Part shown: positions 7,698 through 17,600 of the stretch, one piece after another | Layout: each line of letters starts with the position of its first letter | Position numbering within the stretch: the stretch's first letter is position 1 | Assembly (NCBI GenBank): GCA_947382645.1 | Contig: CANDAE010000009.1 | Span: forward strand, 65,760 to 129,759 | DNA: 64,000 nt | Direction of reading: 5' to 3' | DNA from: Suilimivivens sp009774465 | Lineage (GTDB): Bacteria > Bacillota > Clostridia > Lachnospirales > Lachnospiraceae | Made by a program: the position numbers and the translations under genes | Notes under the pieces: generated by a model | What the model saw: the letters and a program-made list of their open reading frames with translations, nothing else | Databases searched by the model: none | Told to the model about the DNA's origin: nothing

Positions 7698-9503
7698 TTA
7701 AACAGATCCTTCTTTATTCATGGGGATGCGGACCATAATCTTGGTATAGCATCCTAACTTTGATGCAATTTCTATTCCATATTTTTCTCCAAAATTAATT
7801 TTGATTCTGTCCTGTACATTTTTAAGGCCGATTCCATTACCGGCTCCTCCTGAGACTTCTACCTCACCGCTGATTCTTTTGTACAGGTTTTCCACCTCTT
7901 CCTCACTCATGCCTCTTCCCGCATCTGTGATCTCAATAATGCAGTCTTCTCCGTCTTCGATTCCTTTCATGTAAATATTGGTATCTTCCGCCATCTGTTC
8001 AATTCCATGATAAATTGCGTTTTCCACAATAGGCTGCAGAGACATCTTTGGAATTCTCTGCTTTAAAATCACCTCTGAAATGTTGACGGATAAATAGATT
8101 TCATAATCAAACCTTAAATTAATCAGGCTCAAATAATTCCGTATATATTCCAGTTCCTCCTCCACCGTCACATTTCCGGGCACCCACTTCATGCTATAAC
8201 GGAGCAGCTTCCCAAGGGATGTAATTGCATCAGAAATATCATAATCTTCCTTAATCTCCGCCATCATTTTAATGGATTCCAACACGTTATAGATAAAATG
8301 CGCATTAATCTGATTTTGCAATGCCCTGATTTCCGTATTTTTTACCAACAGCTCATGATTTAAATTATCTGTCGTAAGCTGCTTAATGTTGTAAAGCATC
8401 TTATTGATCTGATCCCCCAGCTCTCCCATTTCATTACTTCCGCAATTTTCAATAACCAGGTCAAGATCTCCCTTCTGCACTTCTCTTATGGAACGCAGAA
8501 TACTGTAAAACTGTTTCAGCATTCCCTTAGCTACTTTATTAACCAAAACCGCCAGTAAAATAATAACCAGAATTCCACATAGCACAAATACATATCGCTG
8601 ATTACGGATTTTAGTAAGATCACTTTCTATATCGTCAACATATACCAGTACTCCGTTCAGTTCCCGGAGCGGCTGATAACCGATAACCAGTTGTCGTCCC
8701 TGCGTCTCGTAAAAATAAACGTGAATCTCCTCTTTTACACTTCGATTGTCCTGCAATATGGTTTTAATCAGCTCCTGATTAAATTCCGTGTCAATCCCAT
8801 GTGCAAAATGCAGATTCCCGTCTCCATCTGCAAAGCTTCCCCAGAGCGTCTCACCGGATTCATATATCACCGGAAACATGGTATCCATATACATTGCCAC
8901 TTCAAGAACACCAGTCTCCCCCAGCCCATAATCCTCCATGCTGGTAAGAAGAGACAATATTTCTCTCTCACCTGTAAGCTGTCCATAGGAAGAAAACAGA
9001 TTATCCTTATATCCAAATTTCCACCCGTAGCTAAAATCCTCCTGCCAGAAAGACAATCTCTGCATCCGTTCCCTGCGGTAAAGAATCGGCATCATTTCCT
9101 GCATACTGTCACTGTCCACATAAACTCTGATCTGATACAGATAAGTATTATTGTTTACCATTCGTTCCAGTGAAGCAATGTCCCTGTTATAAAAATCAAG
9201 CATCTCTTCTGTGGTATAGCTGTCTCCTCTTTTTTCCGCAGACAAAAAATCTTTAAGCCCCTGATCGCTTAAAAAAAACTGTGTGGACATATTAATTGTG
9301 TCTACGTTCTTAATTACCTGAGCATAAGCCATATCCAGCTTAAAGGTCATGGCGCTTAACTTTTCATTAATCAGATTATCCTCAATATTCCAAAACATCC
9401 ATCCGGCTAAAATAATCATGGGTATTGTCACAAAAATCAGACAGATAATCGTAAATTTATTATTTAATTTCAGTCCCTGAAACCAGTTTTTTATTCTCCT
9501 CAT
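7698..9503 (-). CDS. YesM-like sensor histidine kinase
   Basis: A 601-residue membrane kinase: first membrane helix at about 15-40 (FTIICLIFVTIPMIILAGWMF), a roughly 260-residue extracellular sensor region, second helix at about 300-320 (VFVLCGILVIILLAVLV), a HAMP-like segment, then the His_kinase/HATPase core. The phospho-accepting motif reads LQNQINAHFIYNVLESI, a slight variant of the family's usual LQAQINPHFLYNTL. The N-box is PIVENAIYHGIE and the G-boxes are DAGRGMSEEE and GNGIGLKNVQDRI. It lies between a lipoprotein binding protein and the response regulator with gaps of about 20 bases, so the three are one operon. The ligand is unknown; the upstream binding protein may present a sugar to it. 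Confidence 0.93.
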   Translation of the reverse strand: MRRIKNWFQGLKLNNKFTIICLIFVTIPMIILAGWMFWNIEDNLINEKLSAMTFKLDMAYAQVIKNVDTINMSTQFFLSDQGLKDFLSAEKRGDSYTTEEMLDFYNRDIASLERMVNNNTYLYQIRVYVDSDSMQEMMPILYRRERMQRLSFWQEDFSYGWKFGYKDNLFSSYGQLTGEREILSLLTSMEDYGLGETGVLEVAMYMDTMFPVIYESGETLWGSFADGDGNLHFAHGIDTEFNQELIKTILQDNRSVKEEIHVYFYETQGRQLVIGYQPLRELNGVLVYVDDIESDLTKIRNQRYVFVLCGILVIILLAVLVNKVAKGMLKQFYSILRSIREVQKGDLDLVIENCGSNEMGELGDQINKMLYNIKQLTTDNLNHELLVKNTEIRALQNQINAHFIYNVLESIKMMAEIKEDYDISDAITSLGKLLRYSMKWVPGNVTVEEELEYIRNYLSLINLRFDYEIYLSVNISEVILKQRIPKMSLQPIVENAIYHGIEQMAEDTNIYMKGIEDGEDCIIEITDAGRGMSEEEVENLYKRISGEVEVSGGAGNGIGLKNVQDRIKINFGEKYGIEIASKLGCYTKIMVRIPMNKEGSV

Positions 9504-9522
9504 AATTCTCCTGCATCAGTTA

Positions 9523-11106
9523 CTATGTTATTCCAAGCTTTTCTTTATTTTCCTTTACCTGCCTGGTGCTCTCCTCCATCACCAAGGCAAATCCCAGATT
9601 GTCACGTTCCTCAACAAATTCCTCTAAAATACGATCAAATTCTTCTTCCGTGGGAGCCAAAAGCAATGCCGGAAGGGTTCTGCTCCAAAGCTTTTTAATT
9701 GCAACATCTGCATTTCCTGCTTCCGAATTGGCATCAAAGTTTATTTCATATTGTGCCAGATAATGGCTATAGGGATAGGTCCATTCCTCCAGTTGTCCAT
9801 TAGGCGGGCTGCTTTGCTGTTTCCATTCCAGCTGCCTGGCATTATCCTGAAACATCCAATAGGCATTGTCTGCCCCGTATTTTTTGTTATAAGCATCACG
9901 GTCTGTATTCAGAAGTTCCATCACTTCTTCCTTTACTATCGGTTTTCCGTCAATTATATCATATGTAATGCCCTCTGCTCCGAGATAAATAGTCATTTGC
10001 CCTTCATCACTGATCAAATAAGAAAATAACTGAATTGCTCTGTCCGGATATTCACAGTTTTTTGAGATAAAGGTGACTGTCCATCCATTGATTCCGGTTC
10101 CCGGCAGAACATGGTCTTCCCCTTTTGAATTTCGCGGACCGTCCACAGCCATATAGATCATATCAGGATTTTCTGCATACAGCGCAATCTGCTGATCTGC
10201 CATGTCAGTTCTTTGAAAAAGCATACAAAAGTATTGTCCTCTTTCCATTTTTTCTTCCATCTGCGTCCGCTGGTCAATAAATATATCTTCTTTCAGATAT
10301 CCTTCCGCTCCCAGTTCCCTGAAAGTTTTCAGCCACCTGATATATTCAGGATCTGTATACCTGTCATAGTATTTTCCGTCCTTTTCATAGGGCACTGCCA
10401 AAAAATTCTGCAGATACTGGTCAAAGGAAACACATCCTGTATTATCAAAAACATGTGCTCCAATTGGTATCAGCGGATATCCTTCCACCTCTGGAAATAA
10501 CATGGCAGCTCTTTTTACCGCGTCGGAAAATCCTTCCGGCGTAGTCATATCCGGAGAACCTAACGCTTCATAAATATCCTTTCTTACCAAAAACGTCTGA
10601 TTAGAGCTGATTTCCTTATAGGTTTCATAATCAGAAGGCTGATAGGAAGAATTGGGGTAACAATAAAGATTCCCATCCTCTCTGGTATACCAGGAAACCA
10701 CTTCCGGATCCGTCACTTCCCAAAAACAGGCATCATACTGGTCCGCAAGTTCATTTAAGGCATATACCATATCCTTGTTGATCATTTCGTCCACCTGATT
10801 TTCCCACCATCCAAGGGTTATAATATCCGGCAGGGAATCAGAGGAAATCAGTGCATTAAATTTTTCTTCCGCGCTGCCCATAGGCGTAACAAAATTAATA
10901 TTAACGCCTGTTTCTTCCGTAATTTTATCGGATACTACATTTCCTCCCCAGGGCGTCGCATACCATGTATAATTAATATACCAGTCTAAAGTAACAGGCT
11001 CCTCATTCGCTTCTTCTCTCAAATATTCCGTTTCCTCTTTCTTTCCACAGGCACATAATAAAAAAATTATTATCAGCAGGAAAAGTCCTTTTCCAATGTA
11101 TTTCAT
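9523..11106 (-). CDS. Lipoprotein extracellular solute-binding protein, two-component-linked
   Basis: The N-terminus MKYIGKGLFLLIIIFLLCACGKKEE is a lipoprotein signal with lipobox LCAC. The 527-residue mature part resembles long family 1 binding proteins (LipO/YtcQ type), with DWYINYTWYATPWGG, DIITLGWWENQVDEM and a C-terminal region rich in Trp and acidic residues. It has no permease of its own: it is the first gene of a unit with the sensor kinase and response regulator, and the permease genes lie just upstream behind a terminator. It may act as an alternative ligand-capture subunit for those permeases or as a sensor accessory. Ribosome site GAGGAAAC; promoter at 11137-11165. Confidence 0.85.
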   Translation of the reverse strand: MKYIGKGLFLLIIIFLLCACGKKEETEYLREEANEEPVTLDWYINYTWYATPWGGNVVSDKITEETGVNINFVTPMGSAEEKFNALISSDSLPDIITLGWWENQVDEMINKDMVYALNELADQYDACFWEVTDPEVVSWYTREDGNLYCYPNSSYQPSDYETYKEISSNQTFLVRKDIYEALGSPDMTTPEGFSDAVKRAAMLFPEVEGYPLIPIGAHVFDNTGCVSFDQYLQNFLAVPYEKDGKYYDRYTDPEYIRWLKTFRELGAEGYLKEDIFIDQRTQMEEKMERGQYFCMLFQRTDMADQQIALYAENPDMIYMAVDGPRNSKGEDHVLPGTGINGWTVTFISKNCEYPDRAIQLFSYLISDEGQMTIYLGAEGITYDIIDGKPIVKEEVMELLNTDRDAYNKKYGADNAYWMFQDNARQLEWKQQSSPPNGQLEEWTYPYSHYLAQYEINFDANSEAGNADVAIKKLWSRTLPALLLAPTEEEFDRILEEFVEERDNLGFALVMEESTRQVKENKEKLGIT

Positions 11107-11136
11107 ATTCGTTTCCTCGATCTTGTTTATGCCTTT

Positions 11137-11165
11137 ATCATATCAAAAAATAGCAGCCTGCACAA
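11137..11165 (-). promoter_or_regulatory. Promoter of binding protein / kinase / regulator operon
   Basis: On the minus strand TTGTGC (11160-11165) and TATGAT (11137-11142) are spaced 17 bases, immediately downstream of the terminator of the permease operon. This makes the sensor cassette an independent transcription unit. Confidence 0.6.
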
Positions 11166-11180
11166 GAATTACAGATAGTA

Positions 11181-11217
11181 AAAACTGCCTCTCGCCAAAA
11201 GGCTAAGAGGCAGTTTT
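11181..11217 (-). terminator. Terminator of the ABC transport operon
   Basis: AAAACTGCCTCT and AGAGGCAGTTTT form a perfect 12-bp stem with an inner GCC/GGC pair around AAAA; five T follow on the minus strand. A T-rich stretch also follows on the plus side, so it may work in both directions. Confidence 0.85.
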
Positions 11218-11221
11218 GTTT

Positions 11222-12049
11222 TTATTCCTTAACGCTTCCTGCTGAAATACTGCTGATAATATACTTAGAGCAGAAGCAGAATACAATCAAAATAGGTACA
11301 ATGGAAACTGCAAGGGCCATATAAATTGCTCCCTGGTTGGTTCCAATATCCTTTGATGCATTCAGTGAAGCGATCATAACAGGTAATGTAAATTTCTTTG
11401 GTGTATTCAGCAAAAGCAGAGGAATCAGGTATGCATTCCAGTTACCAATAAATCCGCCGATTGCCATAGTGGCTACACCAGGCACCATGATAGGAAATAC
11501 AATCTTATGGAAAATGCTTATTTCTTTTGCACCGTCAATTCTGGCTGCCTCAAGTAAAGCCATAGGCAGAACAGATTCCAGATACTGCTTTAGGAAAAAT
11601 ACAGTTCCCGGTGCTGCAATTGCAGGAATAATAAGGGGCAGATAAGAATCAATCAATTTCAATTTTGAAATTAAATTGTAGAAACCAATCAGGCTTAACT
11701 GCCCGGGAATCATCATGAAGATGACTATTGTGTAAAAAATAACATTTTTCCCTTTAAATTTATATACTGCAAGCGCATATGCTGTAAGTGCAGAAAAATA
11801 AGAGGTTAAAATTGTAGCAGGCACTGCAACCTTAAAGCTGTTCCATAATCCCAAAAACAGATTGAAAAACCCAAATACCGCATCCCAGTTTTCCTTAAGA
11901 GAGCTGCCCGGAATTAATGTAAAAGATGTCATGATTTCTCTTCCGCTTCTGGTTGCATTGACCAGCATCAGCAGGAAGGGAACCATACAAATGACTGCCA
12001 GTAAAATCAATACAAGATACAAAATTCCTTTTTTAACGGTCTTTGCCAT
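11222..12049 (-). CDS. Carbohydrate ABC transporter permease (MalG type)
   Basis: A 275-residue inner-membrane permease with about six hydrophobic segments. The EAA loop is recognisable (LLEAARIDGAKEISIFHKIVFPIMVPGVATM), which docks to the ATPase. The C-terminus IISSISAGSVKE is typical of MalG-like subunits. It starts three bases after the MalF-type gene stops, with GGAGGA before the ATG. No ATPase gene is present in the window, as is usual for CUT1 transporters of Firmicutes that share one MsmK/MsiK-type ATPase encoded elsewhere. From its position after two glycoside phosphorylase genes, the substrate is probably a beta-gluco-oligosaccharide. Confidence 0.92.
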   Translation of the reverse strand: MAKTVKKGILYLVLILLAVICMVPFLLMLVNATRSGREIMTSFTLIPGSSLKENWDAVFGFFNLFLGLWNSFKVAVPATILTSYFSALTAYALAVYKFKGKNVIFYTIVIFMMIPGQLSLIGFYNLISKLKLIDSYLPLIIPAIAAPGTVFFLKQYLESVLPMALLEAARIDGAKEISIFHKIVFPIMVPGVATMAIGGFIGNWNAYLIPLLLLNTPKKFTLPVMIASLNASKDIGTNQGAIYMALAVSIVPILIVFCFCSKYIISSISAGSVKE

Positions 12050-12052
12050 TTT

Positions 12053-12973
12053 TTAGTCCTCCTTCCTGTTCATTACCTTAAACTGTATTACAGATATGAC
12101 AAGTATCATCAGGAACAGAATATAGGCAATTGCAGAAGCATATCCTACCTGTTTCGGCCTGGTTGCAAATCCAAACTTATACAGATACATGATTGCTGTC
12201 TGTGTAGCTCCAAGAGGTTCTCCATTTACCGTACCCATCAGGAACGGAAGGTCGAACATCTGAATACCGCCAATTAAGGAGGTGATCGTTACATATAATA
12301 AAATCGGCCGAAGCAGAGGAAGGGTAATATAAAAGAAGCTCTTCCAACGCCCTGCACCATCAATAGATGCCGCTTCAAAATAGTCTTTATTGATTCCCTG
12401 AACCCCTGCCATCAACATAATAAATGAATTTCCAAACCACATCCATGTTTGAATCAGGGAAATCGACAGCCTTGCTGTCACCGGCTGTCCCAGCCAGTTG
12501 ATAGGCTGATCCACACCAAATTTAGCTAAAATCTGGTTAATCGTGCCATATCTCCAGTCCAATAATGTTTTAAACAAAAATGCAACTGATGTTGCTGCAA
12601 TAATATTGGGCAGATAATAAACCGCCCTGAAAAATCCAAGACCTTTAATCTTAAACTTAATATCGCTGAATGCGATTGTCAAAAGAAATGCCATTGCTAA
12701 CTGAAGTACAATGTTTACTCCCCAGATTTTTACCGTATTAAGGAGTGCTGTCCAAAAATATTTATCCTGAAGTACACGTATATAATTTTTAAATCCTATA
12801 TAATCAACATCCCCAAATCCCTTATAATTTGCAAAGGAAAGCTGCAATGTACGAAATACAGGATACACGCTGAAAATAAGAAATACTACAACAAAAGGCA
12901 GTACAAACACATAAGCCATATTGTTATAGTTCTTTTTCTTTGTTGGTCTTGTCACAGTATTGCTAACAGCCAT
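12053..12973 (-). CDS. Carbohydrate ABC transporter permease (MalF type)
   Basis: A 306-residue permease: a short basic N-terminus (TRPTKKKNYNN), then about six membrane segments and the EAA loop YFEAASIDGAGRWKSFFYITLPLLRP. The ORF can be opened from a GTG at 12988, but that codon lies inside the Shine-Dalgarno GGAGGTAA; the ATG at 12973 has normal spacing and is chosen. It pairs with the MalG-type gene that follows and with the binding protein that precedes it by about 100 bases, across a strong intercistronic hairpin. Confidence 0.92.
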   Translation of the reverse strand: MAVSNTVTRPTKKKNYNNMAYVFVLPFVVVFLIFSVYPVFRTLQLSFANYKGFGDVDYIGFKNYIRVLQDKYFWTALLNTVKIWGVNIVLQLAMAFLLTIAFSDIKFKIKGLGFFRAVYYLPNIIAATSVAFLFKTLLDWRYGTINQILAKFGVDQPINWLGQPVTARLSISLIQTWMWFGNSFIMLMAGVQGINKDYFEAASIDGAGRWKSFFYITLPLLRPILLYVTITSLIGGIQMFDLPFLMGTVNGEPLGATQTAIMYLYKFGFATRPKQVGYASAIAYILFLMILVISVIQFKVMNRKED

Positions 12974-13037
12974 ATGTATTACCTCCACCCATCCTTATTC
13001 TTTTATGAAAATATCCCGCTTATACAACAAGTTATCA

Positions 13038-13065
13038 GAGTGAAGGGGACTTTGCCCCTCCACTC
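13038..13065 (-). other. Intercistronic hairpin between binding protein and permease genes
   Basis: In the minus-strand RNA an 11-bp stem forms between 13055-13065 and 13038-13048 with one G-U pair. No T run follows, so it is not a normal terminator. A stem here would protect the upstream binding-protein message from 3' decay and so raise it over the permeases, as known for malE-malF type operons; this role is inferred. Confidence 0.6.
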
Positions 13066-13074
13066 CAGGTTGTT

Positions 13075-14544
13075 TTATCTTTCAATTTCAAGGTCAGGAT
13101 AAGTAGCTGCTACTTCATCATAGAATCCTTCAATTGCGTCTTCCTTGCTCTTTTCTCCTGTCTTAACAGCATTGATTGCATTGCTCCATGCAGCATCAAT
13201 TGCAGTATCATACTCTGTAACATTTGATAAGCTTACGCCTTCAGCCTGTTTTAACCAGAATTCATACAGCTTCTGTCCACCATAGGTTTCATTGGTATCA
13301 TCTGCATGCTTTTCAAGTGCGGAAACCAGAGATACGGTATCACCCTGAGATGCTTCAATCCACCAGTCAGCAGTTTCTTCGTTCAAAGTACAGAATTTAA
13401 CAAATTCCCATGCAAGATCTTTATTCTTGGAAAGATCGCTGATACCAATGTATGTACCACCATCATATCCATAAGCAGGACCAGAACATACGCCCCATGA
13501 TCCGGCAGTGTCGCCTACATTATCTCTCAATGTAAGTACGCCCCATGCAGGAAGTCCGAATGCAAATACTTCTGCTGTTTCATCAGAATAATTCTCAACA
13601 TTAGCATTAAAGTTATCAGCATCCCATACGTTAAGGAGTGCTTCACCATTTTCATCTGTATCCCATACACCACCCTGAATTTCTGCATTAAGGATAGGTA
13701 CCGGACCACTCATTGCCTGATACCAGGGAGCTGCCCACTGCTGTGCATATGCTGTTAAATCTTCCTGATATAACTGCACCGCCAGATCCATAAATTCATA
13801 TCTCTGAGGATCCACATTTAACTTGCCATCAATTACCCATGAGCTCTGTCCTTTGAAATGCTGTGTTTCAGCGTCAGAAGCAAAAATTCTATAACCTGCA
13901 TCCTTTAAGGTTCTTCCTGTTTCAATGATGGTATCATAGTCAGCAAAAAGCTTTCCTACTGATTCAGGATCAGAATATCCAAATACCTTGTCAGCAATGT
14001 CTCTTCTGTAGAAGAATCCGATAGGAGTAATCTGATAAGAAATTGCTCTCTGGATCCCTTCATCATCCTGTCCAACTTCCCAAACGTAATCAACGATCTG
14101 TCCTTCATAATCCTTAGCACCAAAATCATCCAGATTTGCAAAGAACTGTGCTTCATACATGGACTTAAGCATCTTAGGCTCGCCTACGATAATATCCACG
14201 CTGTCATCTCCGCCAAGTAATGCGGTTTCAACCTTTGTGGGATAATCACCAGGTGCAATAACTACTACTTCCGTCTCAACATCAGGGTGTTCCTCTACAA
14301 ACTTGTCAGCAAACTGCTCAAGATCGGCTGCCAGTGTCCAGATTACCAGCTTACCGCTTAAATCTCCTGCTGCCTCTTCGCCTGCTGTCTCTTCACCTGC
14401 CGCTTCATCACTTTCAGTCTGTTCCTGTGAAGATGAACTGTCTGTTGATGTAGTACTGCTGCCTTCATCTTTGCTTCCACATGCTGCCAGTGAAAGTGTC
14501 ATGATTCCGGCTAACAATAATGCTGTTAACTTTTTTAATTTCAT
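13075..14544 (-). CDS. Extracellular sugar-binding lipoprotein (family 1 SBP)
   Basis: The signal MKLKKLTALLLAGIMTLSLAACGS ends in lipobox LAAC, so the protein is lipid-anchored on the outer face of the membrane. It is followed by a low-complexity Ser/Thr/Glu linker (residues about 28-62) that lifts the binding domain away from the membrane. The domain (about 65-489) contains KLVIWTLAADLEQFADKFVEEHPDVE and the aromatic-rich C-terminus usual for oligosaccharide-binding proteins of CUT1 transporters. It directly precedes its two permeases. A promoter at 14599-14627 and upstream direct repeats suggest separate activated expression in addition to read-through from the phosphorylase genes. Exact ligand not determinable; beta-gluco-oligosaccharides are inferred from the neighbours. 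Confidence 0.92.
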   Translation of the reverse strand: MKLKKLTALLLAGIMTLSLAACGSKDEGSSTTSTDSSSSQEQTESDEAAGEETAGEEAAGDLSGKLVIWTLAADLEQFADKFVEEHPDVETEVVVIAPGDYPTKVETALLGGDDSVDIIVGEPKMLKSMYEAQFFANLDDFGAKDYEGQIVDYVWEVGQDDEGIQRAISYQITPIGFFYRRDIADKVFGYSDPESVGKLFADYDTIIETGRTLKDAGYRIFASDAETQHFKGQSSWVIDGKLNVDPQRYEFMDLAVQLYQEDLTAYAQQWAAPWYQAMSGPVPILNAEIQGGVWDTDENGEALLNVWDADNFNANVENYSDETAEVFAFGLPAWGVLTLRDNVGDTAGSWGVCSGPAYGYDGGTYIGISDLSKNKDLAWEFVKFCTLNEETADWWIEASQGDTVSLVSALEKHADDTNETYGGQKLYEFWLKQAEGVSLSNVTEYDTAIDAAWSNAINAVKTGEKSKEDAIEGFYDEVAATYPDLEIER

Positions 14545-14598
14545 AACCTATCCTCCTATTTTTTAGAAACTTTTTATTGTTCCCTTGTTTGTAAGTTC

Positions 14599-14627
14599 AT
14601 TATACGTTTTGGCTGATACTGATATAA
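14599..14627 (-). promoter_or_regulatory. Candidate internal promoter before the sugar-binding protein
   Basis: A perfect TATAAT (14599-14604) with a poor -35 TTATAT (14622-14627) at 17 bases. A weak -35 is what is expected of an activator-dependent promoter, and two direct repeats lie just upstream. Confidence 0.5.
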
Positions 14628-14636
14628 TTGCTCTTT

Positions 14637-14680
14637 TTTCAAAAAGGTGTTATTTTTTTAATAATTTCAGGAAAGTGTTA
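14637..14680 (-). promoter_or_regulatory. Direct-repeat activator site candidate
   Basis: On the plus strand TTTCAAAAAGGTGTTA (14637-14652) and TTTCAGGAAAGTGTTA (14665-14680) match at 13 of 16 positions and are 28 bases apart. The nearer copy ends 10 bases upstream of the -35 box; the farther one overlaps the stop codon of the phosphorylase gene. AraC-type regulators usually bind direct repeats, so the YesN-like regulator is the first candidate. Confidence 0.5.
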
Positions 14681-17600
14681 TTTTTATTTGCGTTATCTTT
14701 CCATTTCTTATATCTTCTGCAGTCGTTCCTGCCAAAACAGAATTAGATGTTTTAAAAATACTCCCGTCTTTATAAAGAAGCTCCTGTGAAATAATATTAT
14801 AAGATCCCGGGAAATAGTCTTTTGTTTCTTCCATTTCATATATAACCTTCGTCTGACCAAGGAGCACTGCTTCCACACGCCGCTCCTCTCCCACCAGATA
14901 CTTAGGGAGAACCGGAGCAAAGCTTACCGTAAGCTCATTATTTTCATAAGAAAACAGTTTGCCGAACATCATCAGTATCCATATCTGCAGAAATTCCACC
15001 GTAGAACCGGATAATCTTGCAACAAATCCCTGTCCATGACAGGCCGGATTGGGATTATCAGAGCTTGCAATAAAAGAGGAATTTTCATAAATACTTCTGC
15101 CATAAACCAGAGGATCAAGGAAAGGAATCGCCGCCTTATGAAAATCTTCGGCAAATTCACTAAATAATCCTGACTTAAGAAGTTCAAGCAGATATTTATA
15201 CTCCATATGAAGCCAGATGGATTCATTTTCAAGCCATCCGGGGGTAAATGCTTTCGCCCTTCCCAATTCATAGGAAGCGTCTTTTAAGGAAGCGTTCACT
15301 TTGTACATTTGAAGTTTTTCATCATACAGGCCGCTGTTTTTTACATTCTCATATAGAGATCTTTTCACATCTTCTTCATTGTCCAGTTTTAAAAACCGCA
15401 CCGGTCCTTCTAAAAACAGGGGTACCATCCTGACTTCAAAATGTTCCGGATAGATTCCGTCTTCATCTTCCGTATACTCTTTTACCTCATAAGTAAAGTA
15501 GGTGGGGCACACACCTTTTTCCATTGCGCAGGCCTTTCTGATTCCATGCATTACAACCGCCTGCATATGAATAAGCGTGTCAATCAGTTCCTGGGATGAA
15601 ACTTCCTGCTTTGCACCGCTGATTCCGTTAAAGGTTTTCTCCCAGTAGCTTTCCTTTACATCATTCCTGCTGTTCCAAAATTCCAACAGTTCTCCACAGC
15701 GCATAATGTCATTTAAGCAGTCTAAAGTAATTGTCTCAAGCTGGTGTAAGAGCTGTGCTGTTTCTGCTAAAAGCTCCACACTGTATCTGTATTTTTTCAG
15801 AATATGAATTACATATGCCAGCATTCTGGCAAGCTCACAGGTCTCCGCCATAGAAGAGCCAAACAGCCCCGGCATTCCGTTTAACGCATCATACCAGCCG
15901 GGCTTTCCCCCTTCCATTTCCACGCCCATTGCATATACATCTAATGCCGCGTATTTGGTGAGACAAAGAATAATCATTTTCTCCATCAGGGAAGCTTCTA
16001 CCACTCCCCCTTCTCCAAATCTGTCTCTTAAAAGCTTTTCCGTTCCATCAAGGCCTTTTTCTTCATCCAGGAAGTGATACTGCCTGATTCCATTTTCCGT
16101 TTTCACATAACGTTTCCTCCTCGGCAGAATCGGAACCTGTGTTCGATAATAAGTGACCGGTGTGTGAAAGAGAAGCTCTTCTTCTTTTTCAGGAAAAACG
16201 TTTAAATAATTTTCAATCAAATCCAGATTATAGGTCCAGTGATCACTCCAATAGCCTTCCCCAAAGTCTGCATTGATCGCATCTTCAGCCTGCTCCATCA
16301 CTTGCCCAAAATATTCCTCTTCCCTGTCAACCTCCTCGATTCCAAGTTCATCAAGCTTTGCAAAGAAGGCGCCCGGCGTAAATGGTTTTGCCAAAAAAGA
16401 AAGCAGTTCTTCCTTTTTTTCCTGAGAAAGCAAATCAAAAATATCACCGGCTTTTTCCTCTGAAAGCGTGTATGTCACCTTTTCAACTGCAAGAGGATTG
16501 TATCCATCTATCTGAATCAGACTGTAAAATTTGACAATACTTTCCGCACCCACATATGGGGTAAAAAAGGGTTCACACCTTCTGTTTTGATTTACATCCC
16601 TGAAATTTCCATTGCCCTGAGAATAAAATTCCGGAAGCATACGGAAATAATTGTAATCCCTTTCCAGATCTCCGTGTTTTCTGGAATAAATATGAAAAAT
16701 CTTTCCTCCTGGCAGCCGGATGGGGTACCCGCCGCGAAGTACATTATCCATGTAGGTATAAGTACTGTACGCATCAAATTCAGGTACTGCTGTTTTGGTT
16801 TCTATCACACTGCACAGTTTGCGTGGAAGCTTTCCTGCCTCCTCCATTTTCCTTTCAAAATAAGCGCCATCTATTTTCTTTTGTAAAAAACGCTCCAGCA
16901 TTGCTTTGTTTCCTGCCTGGCCAATCAATTCATATAAAACAATGCTTTCTTTCTCCGAAAGCTCTCTTTCTTCTGCAAAAAAGCAACAGGGATATTGATT
17001 GGCGCTTACCTGGGGCTTCGTAAGCAGTTCATCAAACGTCCGATCTTTAAAACTTGCTGCCGCGTCCAGAGAAGTATCATAATCAAATACCAGAGACACA
17101 TCAGTTATTACCTGTTTTTTTCTTCCTTCTTCATCCCAGCAGATACCATAATTTCCTCCAAGCACCGGCGTAACTGTGGCAGTATCTTTACTGCTGGCCC
17201 TTAATCTAAAATAAGGCGTTTTCTTATCTGTATCTTCCACCTGCATCCATGCCATAATAGTCTGCCCCATTTCCTTGATGCTTTTCAAATCAACTCCATA
17301 GGGAATCATAACCGGCATCCCGTCTAAAACCTGTAAATGTACCTTTTCTTTTCCGGTATTTTGAATACATATCTTTCTTACAAGGGCTCCTGTTTTTTCA
17401 CCCGGTAAGGTAAAATAATCTACTTTAGTGCGAATATGATTTTCTTCATCCATTTCCTCAATAGAAAGCCTATTCATATCCACATACATTTTCTTTTGTG
17501 TATCTCTACTTCTGAACAATTCCAGATAAGCGCCATCCTTTTTCACAAAAGTACGAAATCCGTTAAAGGCTGTGTTCTGGTATGCCTGATGCGCCGGAAA

